32,913 nt of DNA. Source: a virus. Positions 6,974 through 13,433 of the stretch are shown here, piece after piece. The first letter of the stretch is position 1; every line of letters begins with the position of its first letter. The position numbers and the translations under genes were made by a program. The notes under the pieces are model-generated. The model was given only the letters and a program-made list of their open reading frames with translations, did not search any database and had not been told where the DNA came from. The stretch spans positions 1 through 32,913 of the IMG/VR virus record IMGVR_UViG_3300047548_001106; one strand, written 5' to 3'.

Positions 6974-7362
6974 GCAACAAACACGACCCATACGCCAGTG
7001 AAGAAGAATCGCTGGCCGTGCTGCAAAAAGACACGCGCACCAGTGCTGAAAAGCGCCTGGATCAATTGCTTGAAGAGCGTTGGGCCAACGAGCAAGGCGT
7101 GGAGCTTGAGGGTAAATACAACATCCTGCGCCAGATCGCGCTGGAGCTGTTGGAGCAACGCAAGCCGCCACGGTTCCCGGAAGAGTCCAAGCAATTCAAG
7201 GAGTGGTATGACGAATGGTGGCTGGGTGACGGCCAGCAAGGCGAAATCATCCCCGGCAGCGCTGATGCCGACTTTCCCAAATACCTTGATGGCTACACGC
7301 TGGCTTTCGGCGCATGGATGGCGGCAAAACATGCTGCGAATGAATTGAAGGGGCAAGCATGA
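6970..7362 (+). CDS. Hypothetical acidic protein
   Basis: A 130-aa, Glu-rich, mainly helical protein starting MSNKHDPYASEEESLAVLQK. The C-terminal half (YDEWWLGDGQQGEII then LDGYTLAFGAWMAAK) ends in the FGAWMAAK pattern seen in many phage proteins of unknown role. ATGA overlaps on both sides. Confidence 0.6.
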   Translation: MSNKHDPYASEEESLAVLQKDTRTSAEKRLDQLLEERWANEQGVELEGKYNILRQIALELLEQRKPPRFPEESKQFKEWYDEWWLGDGQQGEIIPGSADADFPKYLDGYTLAFGAWMAAKHAANELKGQA

Positions 7363-7793
7363 ATGCCGATGAGTTGAAACTGATTTTGGACACCGTGAAA
7401 TCGGTGGCCGACACCGCTGGCATTGCTGGCATCACTTGGATTTGCATCCACTACCTGACCATTGCCATTGGACACATTGCCGTCCCGTTTGCGTGGGCGG
7501 GTGGGTTGATCATGGTGGCCCGCTATCTTTCAAAAGTTTTGATTGAGTCCGAGCGAAGAAAAGGTGATGTCAAGCAACTCGCTAGCGCAGATGAAATTGA
7601 AAAAACAAAACGGGCGGGCATTGAGTTGCAAAAAACAGTGCAGGAAACAGAGCTGGCAAAGGTCAAAGCGCAGCTTGCAGACCAGACTGTGCAGCTCCGA
7701 TCCATTGCCGCAGCCGCTGGCATCAAGTATTCCCAGTGGTCTGGCCTCATGAGCAGTGAGCTGGAAAAAATCATCGACAAGGTGAAGTCATGA
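7359..7793 (+). CDS. Membrane-anchored coiled-coil protein
   Basis: A 144-aa protein. Residues about 15-65 hold one or two hydrophobic helices (AGIAGITWICIHYLTIAIGH then FAWAGGLIMVARYL). Residues about 75-125 form a charged heptad-like helix (ADEIEKTKRAGIELQKTVQE then TELAKVKAQLADQTVQLRS). Likely an inner-membrane protein with a cytoplasmic coiled coil. No family recognised; a superinfection-exclusion role is possible but unsupported. Confidence 0.55.
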   Translation: MNADELKLILDTVKSVADTAGIAGITWICIHYLTIAIGHIAVPFAWAGGLIMVARYLSKVLIESERRKGDVKQLASADEIEKTKRAGIELQKTVQETELAKVKAQLADQTVQLRSIAAAAGIKYSQWSGLMSSELEKIIDKVKS

Positions 7794-8080
7794 ACGTCAT
7801 TGATTTTTGTGAAGCTCCGCGCACCATGGCCGAGGTTTTGAATGCAGGATTCACCCGCGACCAGATTTACAACAACGTCAAGCATGGAAAGCTGGTCAAC
7901 CTGACGCGCCGTGACGCATGGGGCCGCACAACACACAACAGGCCAGGTTTGTTTCAGGCCGCTGAAAACTGGGATGGCGGCCTGGAAGGCCACAACTTCA
8001 ACGGGCGTGAGCGACTTGGCGGCCAGGTGCAACACTTTGACGCCAAGCCTTTGGTTGCTGCATGGGGGGCATTGTCATGA
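7790..8080 (+). CDS. Hypothetical protein with possible HTH
   Basis: A 96-aa protein. Residues 10-42 (RTMAEVLNAGFTRDQIYNNV then KHGKLVNLTRR) look like a winged helix-turn-helix, and the rest (NRPGLFQAAENW...) is polar. It directly precedes the PrtN-like gene with an ATGA overlap, so it may be a co-regulator. Inference only. Confidence 0.5.
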   Translation: MNVIDFCEAPRTMAEVLNAGFTRDQIYNNVKHGKLVNLTRRDAWGRTTHNRPGLFQAAENWDGGLEGHNFNGRERLGGQVQHFDAKPLVAAWGALS

Positions 8081-8343
8081 ACACAGCTTTTTTGCTCATG
8101 GCCCAGTACAACGCCAAGGCAGTCATCCCGGTTGATGTGGTTTGCAAAGACTATTTCCCCCACCTGGACAGCACCAAATTTGTCCGCAAGGTAAGCGCCG
8201 GTGAAATCAAAATTCCACTGGTGAGGATTGAAGGCTCACAAAAATGCGCCAAGGGCGTGCACCTGCAAGACTTGGCCGACTATCTCGACAGGCGAAGGGA
8301 AGCGGCCATCAAGGAATGCGATCAGCTCAGTCGCTCAAATTGA
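8077..8343 (+). CDS. PrtN-like pyocin activator family protein
   Basis: An 88-aa protein starting MNTAFLLMAQYNAKAVIPVD, with DYFPHLDSTKFVRKVSAGEI and RIEGSQKCAKGVHLQDLADY. This is the recognisable pattern of the pyocin activator PrtN family. In Pseudomonas, PrtN activates pyocin genes by binding P-boxes. Phage members are small DNA-binding proteins usually found at the integration end of the prophage, as here beside attP. Its target in this phage is not evident. Confidence 0.85.
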   Translation: MNTAFLLMAQYNAKAVIPVDVVCKDYFPHLDSTKFVRKVSAGEIKIPLVRIEGSQKCAKGVHLQDLADYLDRRREAAIKECDQLSRSN

Positions 8344-8353
8344 GGAATCTACA

Positions 8354-8593
8354 ATGCAGACCATGGACACCCAGCAAACAGACAGCACGGCGGCAAAAAT
8401 GCACATGAAGGTCAGCCCAAAAGGCATGACCTATGTGTGCTTTGTCACGTATCGGCCCATTGACCAGATTGAAGACCTGGACGCCTATGCCGAGAAACAG
8501 GCCCGTGCAAGTTTTGTCTATGAGTCTGATGCGCAGTGGTTTTGCAGGCAATTCAATGAGGCGGTAGCTCGAAAGGTAGAGCCGTTCATTTGA
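8354..8593 (+). CDS. Hypothetical 79-aa protein running into the tRNA-like element
   Basis: Starts MQTMDTQQTDSTAAKMHMKV with an upstream GAGGAATCTACA (GAGGA ribosome binding site). Predicted alpha/beta core (MTYVCFVTYRPIDQIEDLDA). Its last 12 codons overlap the 5' half of the tRNA-like sequence, and its TGA stop lies in the anticodon loop. If attP recombination occurs here the C-terminus would change on integration. Function unknown. Confidence 0.55.
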   Translation: MQTMDTQQTDSTAAKMHMKVSPKGMTYVCFVTYRPIDQIEDLDAYAEKQARASFVYESDAQWFCRQFNEAVARKVEPFI

Positions 8594-8632
8594 ACGAGTG
8601 GTGCAGGGTTCGAGTCCCTGCCCGCCTCACCA
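8558..8632 (+). other. tRNA-like element, candidate attP core
   Basis: 75 nt fold as a tRNA. The acceptor GAGGCGG/CCGCCTC has 7 perfect pairs, followed by A and an encoded CCA. The D-arm is GCTC/GAGC with GGTA in the loop. The T-arm is GCAGGG/CCCTGC around the canonical TTCGAGT loop. The anticodon arm CGTTC/GAACG (8583-8587, 8592-8596) closes only a 4-nt loop (ATTT), so no functional 7-nt anticodon loop exists. Phage integrases commonly use tRNA 3' ends as attachment sites, and this lies just before the integrase. The 3' half is probably the host tRNA match, with the 5' half supplied by phage. I could not assign the host tRNA. Confidence 0.6.
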
Positions 8633-8657
8633 AAAACGGCCCATTTCGGGCCGTTTT
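8633..8657 (+). terminator. Rho-independent terminator
   Basis: AAAACGGCCC and GGGCCGTTTT pair around the 5-nt loop ATTTC, giving a GC-rich stem flanked by A-run and T-run. It directly follows the CCA of the tRNA-like element and should end the accessory operon transcript. In part it may be the terminator of the host tRNA gene captured in the att site. Symmetry would also allow it to work on the opposite strand. Confidence 0.8.
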
Positions 8658-8660
8658 CTA

Positions 8661-8713
8661 TTGGACAAAGTGCGTCCAATCACATTGACAACTTCAGAGG
8701 CCTGCGGGCTACT
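8661..8713 (+). promoter_or_regulatory. Inverted repeat and possible integrase promoter
   Basis: TTGGAC and GTCCAA (8661-8679) form a 6-bp inverted repeat. Just after it a perfect -35 TTGACA (8685-8690) is followed at 17 bp by GCTACT (8708-8713), a poor -10. This would give an integrase transcript with a leader of about 260 nt. The assignment is tentative because the -10 is weak. Confidence 0.35.
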
Positions 8714-8971
8714 GGTGCAACATTCGGTGCAACATAAAGCGCCATATATGCTCTATGTCATTGATGCAAAATGAGTTTTTTGGATTCATCGCATCAGTCC
8801 ATCATCGGCGCAACCGACAAACGCCACATCGTTGATTTCAAAGGATTTTCAGGAAAATCAACGACTTGCGCGGGATTTTTGTCTGTCTCGTTTGCTGTCA
8901 TTCAATGCGTTTTTGGTCTATTTGGTGCAACGGTGCTACATTTCGGTGCTACAAATTTCAGATGTTGCACC
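8714..8971. repeat. Six GGTGCAAC/GGTGCTAC repeats, likely integrase arm sites
   Basis: Direct copies GGTGCAAC at 8714, 8726 and 8924, GGTGCTAC at 8932 and 8945, and an inverted GTTGCACC at 8964-8971. Several are embedded in a longer form, (C)ATT(T)CGGTGCWACA. Short repeated sites in two clusters between the core att site and the integrase start are the expected layout of arm-type binding sites and of integrase autoregulation. Together with the terminator and tRNA-like element they occupy the 384-bp gap 8594-8977, which holds no convincing gene. Confidence 0.6.
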
Positions 8972-8977
8972 GAAGCC

Positions 8978-10120
8978 ATGGGAACCATTACAGCACGAAA
9001 GCGCAAGAACGGGTCAACCGCCTATCTGGCCCAGATCAGGGTCAAGGCCGGGGGCAAGGTGGTGCACACCGAGTCCCAGACCTTTGACCGCCAGCCTGCC
9101 GCCGCCCAGTGGCTTAAGCTGCGCGAACGTGAGCTGGCCCAGCCAGGTGGGCTGGATGCCGCCAAATCAGGCGACCCCTACTTGGCCGATGTGATCGACA
9201 AATACATCAAAGAGTCACGGCGCAACTACGGCAAGACCAAAAAACAGGTGCTGGCAACCATCAAGGCCGCGCCCATTGGCAAGCTGCGTTGCTCAGAGAT
9301 CGGCAGCCCCGAGCTGATGGCCTTTGCCAAGTCCATTGGCGGCCACCCTTCCACCGCTGGCAACTACATGAGCCACCTTGCCTCTGTCTTTGCCATCGCC
9401 AGACCGGCATGGGGCTATCCGCTGGACAAGCAAGCCATGGATGACGCCAGAACCGTGGCCGACAGGCTTGGCGTGATCGGGCGATCCAGCCGCCGCGACA
9501 AGCGTCCCAGCATTGAAGAGCTGGACAAGCTCATGGCCTATTTCGCGCTCTACGAGGCCAAAAACGCGCCCAAGGCCTACCCCATGCGCCACTTGATCGG
9601 GTTCGGGATTTTCAGCACCAGGCGGCAAGAGGAAATCACGCTGTTGGAGTGGGATGACCTGGATGAGGCCAAATCCACCATCATCGTGCGCAACATGAAG
9701 CATCCAGGCGAAAAGATCGGCAACGATGTGCGCGTGGACATCCCGCCCGAGGCCATGGCCATCATCCGTTTGCAGCCGCGCACCGGGCAATTCATCTTTC
9801 CCTACCAGTCCAAGACGATCAGCTCATATTTCACCAGGGCATGCAAGGTGCTGGGGATCGTTGACATCCGATTTCATGACTTGCGCCACGATGGGATTTC
9901 ACGCCTTTTTGAGCTGGGCAAGACCATCCCCCAAGCCGCATGCGTTTCAGGTCACCGGAGCTGGGTTTCTTTGCGCCGGTACACCCACATTGAGCAGACT
10001 GGCGACAAGTACGCCGAATGGCCGTGGATCAGGGAGATTTGCCAGCAGGCTGCGCAGCTTGATCAGTCAATGCGTGGGGGTGGCTCGAAATCATCAAATC
10101 TACCCGCCTCACGCTCATAG
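8978..10120 (+). CDS. int: Tyrosine-type phage integrase
   Basis: A 380-aa site-specific recombinase. It starts MGTITARKRKNGSTAYLAQI, a typical N-terminal arm-binding beta sheet, followed by a SAM-like core-binding region (about 65-175) and the catalytic domain. Catalytic residues are visible: Arg in FSTRRQEEI (about 215), the HxxR box FHDLRHD (about 300), SGHRSW (about 325) and the nucleophile Tyr in RRYTHI (about 335). It would catalyse integration and excision at the neighbouring att site. An upstream in-frame extension of 69 codons is rejected because it runs through the repeat cluster. Its 3' end overlaps the convergent gene at 10063-10245. Confidence 0.93.
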   Translation: MGTITARKRKNGSTAYLAQIRVKAGGKVVHTESQTFDRQPAAAQWLKLRERELAQPGGLDAAKSGDPYLADVIDKYIKESRRNYGKTKKQVLATIKAAPIGKLRCSEIGSPELMAFAKSIGGHPSTAGNYMSHLASVFAIARPAWGYPLDKQAMDDARTVADRLGVIGRSSRRDKRPSIEELDKLMAYFALYEAKNAPKAYPMRHLIGFGIFSTRRQEEITLLEWDDLDEAKSTIIVRNMKHPGEKIGNDVRVDIPPEAMAIIRLQPRTGQFIFPYQSKTISSYFTRACKVLGIVDIRFHDLRHDGISRLFELGKTIPQAACVSGHRSWVSLRRYTHIEQTGDKYAEWPWIREICQQAAQLDQSMRGGGSKSSNLPASRS

Positions 10121-10245
10121 CGCTCCGCCAGATCGCGGGCCTCAGCCCTGTCTGCGCCCACCCGGCGCTCAATCAGTTGCCTGAGACGCTTTTTGCCGTT
10201 TTCCCTGCGCCAGTCGCCAACGTCTTGGTCAGGGCTTTTGTGCAT
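10063..10245 (-). CDS. Small charged protein at the end of the lysis cassette
   Basis: A 60-aa protein starting MHKSPDQDVGDWRRENGKKR, Arg/Glu-rich and helical (LIERRVGADRAEARDLAERY). It begins inside the last codons of the Rz-like gene and overlaps the convergent integrase 3' end by 58 bp. No family recognised. It is the final gene of the long leftward operon. Confidence 0.5.
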   Translation of the reverse strand: MHKSPDQDVGDWRRENGKKRLRQLIERRVGADRAEARDLAERYEREAGRFDDFEPPPRID

Positions 10246-10732
10246 GCCGCGCCTCTTCAATGTCAAGGATGGCGTTGAGCTGGTCGGCCAGCTCCGCATG
10301 CGCCGCGCGGCAGACTGCTATTTGCTCCGCGAGGTCTCGATTGGTGCTGAATCTGAGCCCGTGGCCTGGATTACTGGCAGTGGCTGCGGCCTGATCCGAA
10401 GATTGGCTGGTAGCGGCTGGCAAGGGGGTGCCGATGGCGTTGAGCATGCCGACAGTGCCAGGGTCAAGGCAATCACGGCGGGTGAGCTGAGAAATTCGCG
10501 CATGGGCGGCTCCAAGTTGCTTGCTGAGGTTGCGGATTTGTTCGGCGTGACCGATGGCCCGCTGGTCGGCCATGTCCTGCATGGCCTGACGGCTTTTTTC
10601 AGCGGCTTGCTGGGCTTCAATTTGAGCCCTTGCAGCGATTCCCGCATGCCACTGGCACCCAAGCCATACCCCAAGCAAAAAAACGCCCAGAACGGCCATT
10701 GAGCGCCATGGGATGGCGGCAAAAAAAGGCAT
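10229..10732 (-). CDS. Rz-like inner-membrane spanin subunit
   Basis: A 167-aa protein with an N-terminal signal-anchor (residues about 11-28, SMAVLGVFLLGVWLGCQWHA), then a long Gln/Ala-rich periplasmic helix (IEAQQAAEKSRQAMQDMADQ) and a C-terminal helical part. This is the usual i-spanin layout. With Rz1 it fuses inner and outer membranes as the last step of lysis. Its ATG overlaps the stop of the putative endolysin (TAATG). Identity is inferred from topology, the embedded lipoprotein gene and position. Confidence 0.78.
   Translation of the reverse strand: MPFFAAIPWRSMAVLGVFLLGVWLGCQWHAGIAARAQIEAQQAAEKSRQAMQDMADQRAIGHAEQIRNLSKQLGAAHARISQLTRRDCLDPGTVGMLNAIGTPLPAATSQSSDQAAATASNPGHGLRFSTNRDLAEQIAVCRAAHAELADQLNAILDIEEARHAQKP
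10318..10503 (-). CDS. Rz1-like outer-membrane lipoprotein spanin, embedded in Rz
   Basis: A 61-aa protein lying wholly inside the Rz-like gene in another frame. It has a short signal peptide (MREFLSSPAVIALTLALSAC) with lipobox LSAC, so the mature lipoprotein starts at Cys20. The mature part is proline-rich (STPSAPPCQPLPANLRIRPQ), typical of o-spanins. Embedded Rz1 genes are characteristic of lambda-like lysis cassettes. Confidence 0.8.
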   Translation of the reverse strand: MREFLSSPAVIALTLALSACSTPSAPPCQPLPANLRIRPQPLPVIQATGSDSAPIETSRSK

Positions 10733-11175
10733 TACGCAAACTCCGTTGGGTTTTGAATGTCAATTTCGACAATTTCGCCGCGCTCGATGGCGTCTTTGAC
10801 CTTGGTTTTGACCAGCTCGACGGCGGGCCGACTGGTGCCGCCCACCAGGCTCACATCGGTGGCCCGCATGCCCAGCAGCAAGCAGCCTTCGGTATCTTGC
10901 GCGGTGTTGCCTGCATGGATTCGGATGAACTCAAATCCAGGGACATCCAGCAACGTGAGCGTGTCGCGCCCAAAGCGGGGGGAGTTTTGGAGCGCTACCC
11001 GGTAAGTGCCCGATGGAATGGCCGTGTTGCCCTTGATTTTCCATTCGTGCACTGGTTGGCCCGGTATTTCGCGCACCTCATCTTCAAGGGTGTTGCACGT
11101 GAAAGCGCCATCAATGTAGAGCTTGCCGACAGTAGCCCCGCTAAAGCTGGGGTGGCGCAAAACGGTGAGTTTCAT
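10732..11175 (-). CDS. DUF5675 family protein, putative endolysin
   Basis: A 147-aa protein. Conserved stretches are GKLYIDGAFTCNTLEDEVRE, TAIPSGTYRVALQNSPRFGR, LDVPGFEFIRIHAGNTAQDT and EGCLLLG. The His-Ala-Gly-Asn and Gly-Cys pair is typical of DUF5675, whose layout recalls L,D-transpeptidase-like folds. It lies between holin-like genes and spanins, where the endolysin belongs, and no other lysozyme or amidase is present in the window. A cell-wall role is therefore inferred from position; catalytic activity has not been shown to my knowledge. Confidence 0.7.
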   Translation of the reverse strand: MKLTVLRHPSFSGATVGKLYIDGAFTCNTLEDEVREIPGQPVHEWKIKGNTAIPSGTYRVALQNSPRFGRDTLTLLDVPGFEFIRIHAGNTAQDTEGCLLLGMRATDVSLVGGTSRPAVELVKTKVKDAIERGEIVEIDIQNPTEFA

Positions 11176-11178
11176 GGC

Positions 11179-11502
11179 TCAGCCCTCTTTGACTCTGGTT
11201 CGGATGATCAGCACCGCAAAACCGGCCATGACGGAAGTTTCGGCCAGCGTTGGATGCTCCACCCGCATGAGCGTGCCAGCGGCAAGCTGGTCAATGCCGA
11301 GCAACGGCAAGACCGGTGAAATCACCCCGCCGCCAGCGCCCAGGGCCAGCAGGCACCAGGCAGCGGCCTTGAGGCCATCGACGATGCGCGTGTGCATGTC
11401 AATTCCGGGCCTGAATGGAGCGGTGCGCTCCAACTTGTTGAGCCCTTCGGCCAGCACGATCATGGCGGCCATCCAGTGCAGACATTGCATGATGGATTCC
11501 AT
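11179..11502 (-). CDS. Holin-like small membrane protein
   Basis: A 107-aa protein starting MESIMQCLHWMAAMIVLAEG. Hydrophobic segments lie at about 5-18, 45-70 (AAAWCLLALGAGGGVISPVL) and 88-100. Size, multiple membrane segments and position between another membrane protein and the DUF5675 gene suggest holin or antiholin. No named family recognised. Confidence 0.55.
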   Translation of the reverse strand: MESIMQCLHWMAAMIVLAEGLNKLERTAPFRPGIDMHTRIVDGLKAAAWCLLALGAGGGVISPVLPLLGIDQLAAGTLMRVEHPTLAETSVMAGFAVLIIRTRVKEG

Positions 11503-11503
11503 G

Positions 11504-11899
11504 TCAGATGCTCCCAGCAGACTTTTCAGAACCAAAACGGGTGATGGCGGTGCGCAGCACATGCTGGGCACCAGCACCAACGGCAAATGCGCCGCCGAGA
11601 AACAGGGAGTCAGGCATGTTGCCGATCATGAGCGCCAAGGGCGTCAGGTATCCCGCAGTGAGGGCACTGGCAAGCACCACGGCCATGCGCCGCAAGGTGG
11701 TGCTGATGAGGTGCTGCCAGGTGTCGCCAGACGATGGGACGCTGTTGAGCAGAATGATGGCAACCAATGAGCCAGCAAACCCGGCCAGCAGCACATCCGG
11801 GCGCAGTCCAAGCGGCACACCAAAGGCAATCAATGACGGCACTGTGGCAGTCGCAGCCACCATGGTGACGGTGGCAGATGTGGTGGCAAGTTCGGCCAT
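11504..11899 (-). CDS. Holin-like membrane protein
   Basis: A 131-aa protein with three or four hydrophobic segments (VPSLIAFGVPLGLRPDVLLA, GFAGSLVAIILLNSV, AVVLASALTAGYLTPLAL, FLGGAFAVGAGAQHVL). A strong Shine-Dalgarno (GAGGAAG) precedes the ATG. It resembles class I-type phage holins and starts the lysis cassette after the DGR. Which of the two membrane proteins is the pore former cannot be told from sequence. Confidence 0.6.
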   Translation of the reverse strand: MAELATTSATVTMVAATATVPSLIAFGVPLGLRPDVLLAGFAGSLVAIILLNSVPSSGDTWQHLISTTLRRMAVVLASALTAGYLTPLALMIGNMPDSLFLGGAFAVGAGAQHVLRTAITRFGSEKSAGSI

Positions 11900-11918
11900 T
11901 GCTTCCTCTGTTTATTTT

Positions 11919-12170
11919 TTATTCTCGAAAAGGCTCCGGATCGTCGCGCCACTCTGGGATTTCAGGATGTTGCGCATCCGGGAAATCTTCGCGCACAAAT
12001 CCAAATTTTTCGATGGTTGAAACATCTTCAATAACAGTCCATTGTTTTGCTGCGTTGTCTTTCTCAATTCTGAAAATACTTCCTTCAAGCATCTTCACGA
12101 ATTGGTAATGCTTTTCCGTGTCTGCAATTGCGTCGAGGTCTTCGCGCGAGTTAATGGCATTTGATTCCAT
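11919..12170 (-). CDS. Small acidic protein downstream of the DGR reverse transcriptase
   Basis: An 83-aa protein starting MESNAINSREDLDAIADTEK, with GGAG upstream. Its start overlaps the end of the reverse transcriptase gene by 20 bp. The core (HYQFVKMLEGSIFRIEKDNA then KQWTVIEDVSTIEKFGF) is alpha/beta. Proteins like this occur after tail-fibre genes in some phages and may be a tail-fibre assembly helper or a DGR-linked protein. Unproven. Confidence 0.55.
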   Translation of the reverse strand: MESNAINSREDLDAIADTEKHYQFVKMLEGSIFRIEKDNAAKQWTVIEDVSTIEKFGFVREDFPDAQHPEIPEWRDDPEPFRE

Positions 12171-13137
12171 ACGTTGACTCCAGGTGATTGAATAAATTGC
12201 ATGTGTCGGCGTGTGATGCGTGTCCACGCCATGAGGCTAGAAATTTATTGAGTGATTCATCGTCATTAAGCTTGATGTATTTTTGAATTTTTCTCTTTGC
12301 TGTCGTGACAGATTGCTTTCTCATGAGTTTGTGTCTCGGCCAAATCCTGTACCCGAGAAAATTTATTCCGCGAGTGACGGGAGATATTTGCCATTTACTC
12401 ATTCGCAATCCAAGCTTCTCAATACTGAATTGCTCGATGTCTTCAAACCAGTTGCGAAGCTCATACGGATTGCTTGACAAAATCACAATGTCATCCATGT
12501 AGCGCGTCCACTCTTTTGCGCCAAGCTTGAAATGGATGAATCGGTCAACCTCTCCGCCATAGACGTTGGCAAATAGCTGGCTTGTCAGGCTGCCAATGGG
12601 CAGTCCCTTGCCTTGAGCTGGAACCATGGCTTCAATGAGTTTCAGTGTTTGGTGGCAACTGATTTTTTTCCTGATCAGGCGGTGAAGAATTTCCCGGTCA
12701 ACGCTTGGAAAAAATTTGCTGTAGTCCGTTTTGAGAAAATGGGTTGCACCCGTGCGCCGCAAGCCAGCTTGCACATGCCTGACGCCGGCATGCGTTCCCA
12801 TTCCTGACCGGCATGCAAATGTGCCAGGCATGAGCGTTTTTTCAAATATCGGGCCGATCACATTGACCAGCGCATGCTGGACAACACGATCCTTGAATTC
12901 AAGCGCATGAATGCTTCGCGGCTTTGGTTCATAAACAATGAATTCTCTAAATCCACCCTGACGCCAATTGCCGTCAATGATTTCTGACCGAAGGCGCTCA
13001 AGATTCAGCTCGGCATATTCCTTGAATTCAAGATAGCCCCATGTCATGCGCTTGCCGGACGATGTTTTGTGGAGCGCATCGCGCAGATTGTCAATATCCG
13101 CGACGCCCTCTATCAGGCGTTTGTACTTTTTACCCAT
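12151..13137 (-). CDS. brt: DGR reverse transcriptase (Brt-like)
   Basis: A 328-aa retroelement-type reverse transcriptase, the same length as I recall for BPP-1 Brt. RT motifs are FLKTDYSKFFPS with catalytic Asp (about 138), LPIGSLTSQLFANVYG (180-194), and RYMDDIVIL (212-220) with the catalytic YMDD, then RGINFLGYRIWP. The IGxxxSQ form of motif 4, in place of QGxxxSP of group II introns, is diagnostic of DGR enzymes. No maturase or endonuclease domain is present. The enzyme copies TR RNA to cDNA with errors at adenines, probably complexed with Avd. It lies directly downstream of the TR and its spacer. Confidence 0.96.
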   Translation of the reverse strand: MGKKYKRLIEGVADIDNLRDALHKTSSGKRMTWGYLEFKEYAELNLERLRSEIIDGNWRQGGFREFIVYEPKPRSIHALEFKDRVVQHALVNVIGPIFEKTLMPGTFACRSGMGTHAGVRHVQAGLRRTGATHFLKTDYSKFFPSVDREILHRLIRKKISCHQTLKLIEAMVPAQGKGLPIGSLTSQLFANVYGGEVDRFIHFKLGAKEWTRYMDDIVILSSNPYELRNWFEDIEQFSIEKLGLRMSKWQISPVTRGINFLGYRIWPRHKLMRKQSVTTAKRKIQKYIKLNDDESLNKFLASWRGHASHADTCNLFNHLESTYGIKCH

Positions 13138-13313
13138 GCAAGCACCCCACGAAGCCGGACACGACTTTCACACACGGTTTCCCGTGGCTACTCGTCGTTT
13201 TTCCGAACCCCCAAAGGTGTTTGCCGAAGCGGGACAGCAAGGCTGACCACATGGAAAATGGTCTGCCCATCATGCCGTGACAATGATGGAGCGATCCAAC
13301 AAAGTTCCAGTCC
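13138..13313 (-). ncRNA. TR RNA 3' spacer with stem-loops (TR to brt)
   Basis: 176 bp between the TR and the reverse transcriptase contain two inverted repeats that would fold in the sense RNA. One is CCATCAT/ATGATGG with a 9-nt loop (13267-13289). The other is CACGG/CCGTG closed by a GAAA tetraloop (13173-13186). In BPP-1 the RNA downstream of TR is needed as a structured primer/binding region for cDNA synthesis; the same role is inferred here. An open reading frame crosses it but is not considered a gene. Confidence 0.65.
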
Positions 13314-13432
13314 TCACAGACGCCGCGAGCCCCGATGTTGTTGTTCGAGTTCGTAGGGGAGTTGTTCCAGTTCGAGCAACGCGAACCGGAGTTCGACGTT
13401 TCATCCCAGTTGCCCCCAAAGATCACGGCGTT
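13314..13432 (-). repeat. DGR template repeat (TR), 119 bp
   Basis: Aligns without gaps to the VR at 13862-13980 (constant offset 548). 107 positions are identical and 12 differ. Every difference is an adenine in the sense (minus) strand TR: plus-strand T at 13338, 13341, 13345, 13350, 13351, 13365, 13366, 13372, 13392, 13399, 13404 and 13410. The TR is rich in AAC codons when read in the VR frame (NNSPTNSNNNIGARG), the usual design that lets adenine mutation reach many residues while avoiding stops. It begins one base after the avd stop codon. Confidence 0.97.
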
Positions 13433-13433
13433 A

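Noticed and set aside
8558-8632. Functional tRNA gene
   Set aside because: The anticodon stem closes a 4-nt loop, so there is no normal anticodon, and the T-stem has six pairs. A protein gene also overlaps its 5' half.
8771-8977. N-terminal 69-residue extension of the integrase
   Set aside because: It translates the GGTGCWAC repeat region and has no similarity to integrase N-termini. The Met at 8978 begins a typical arm-binding domain.
12151-13137. Group II intron or retron reverse transcriptase
   Set aside because: No maturase/endonuclease domain, motif 4 has IGxxxSQ, and the gene is next to avd, TR and VR.
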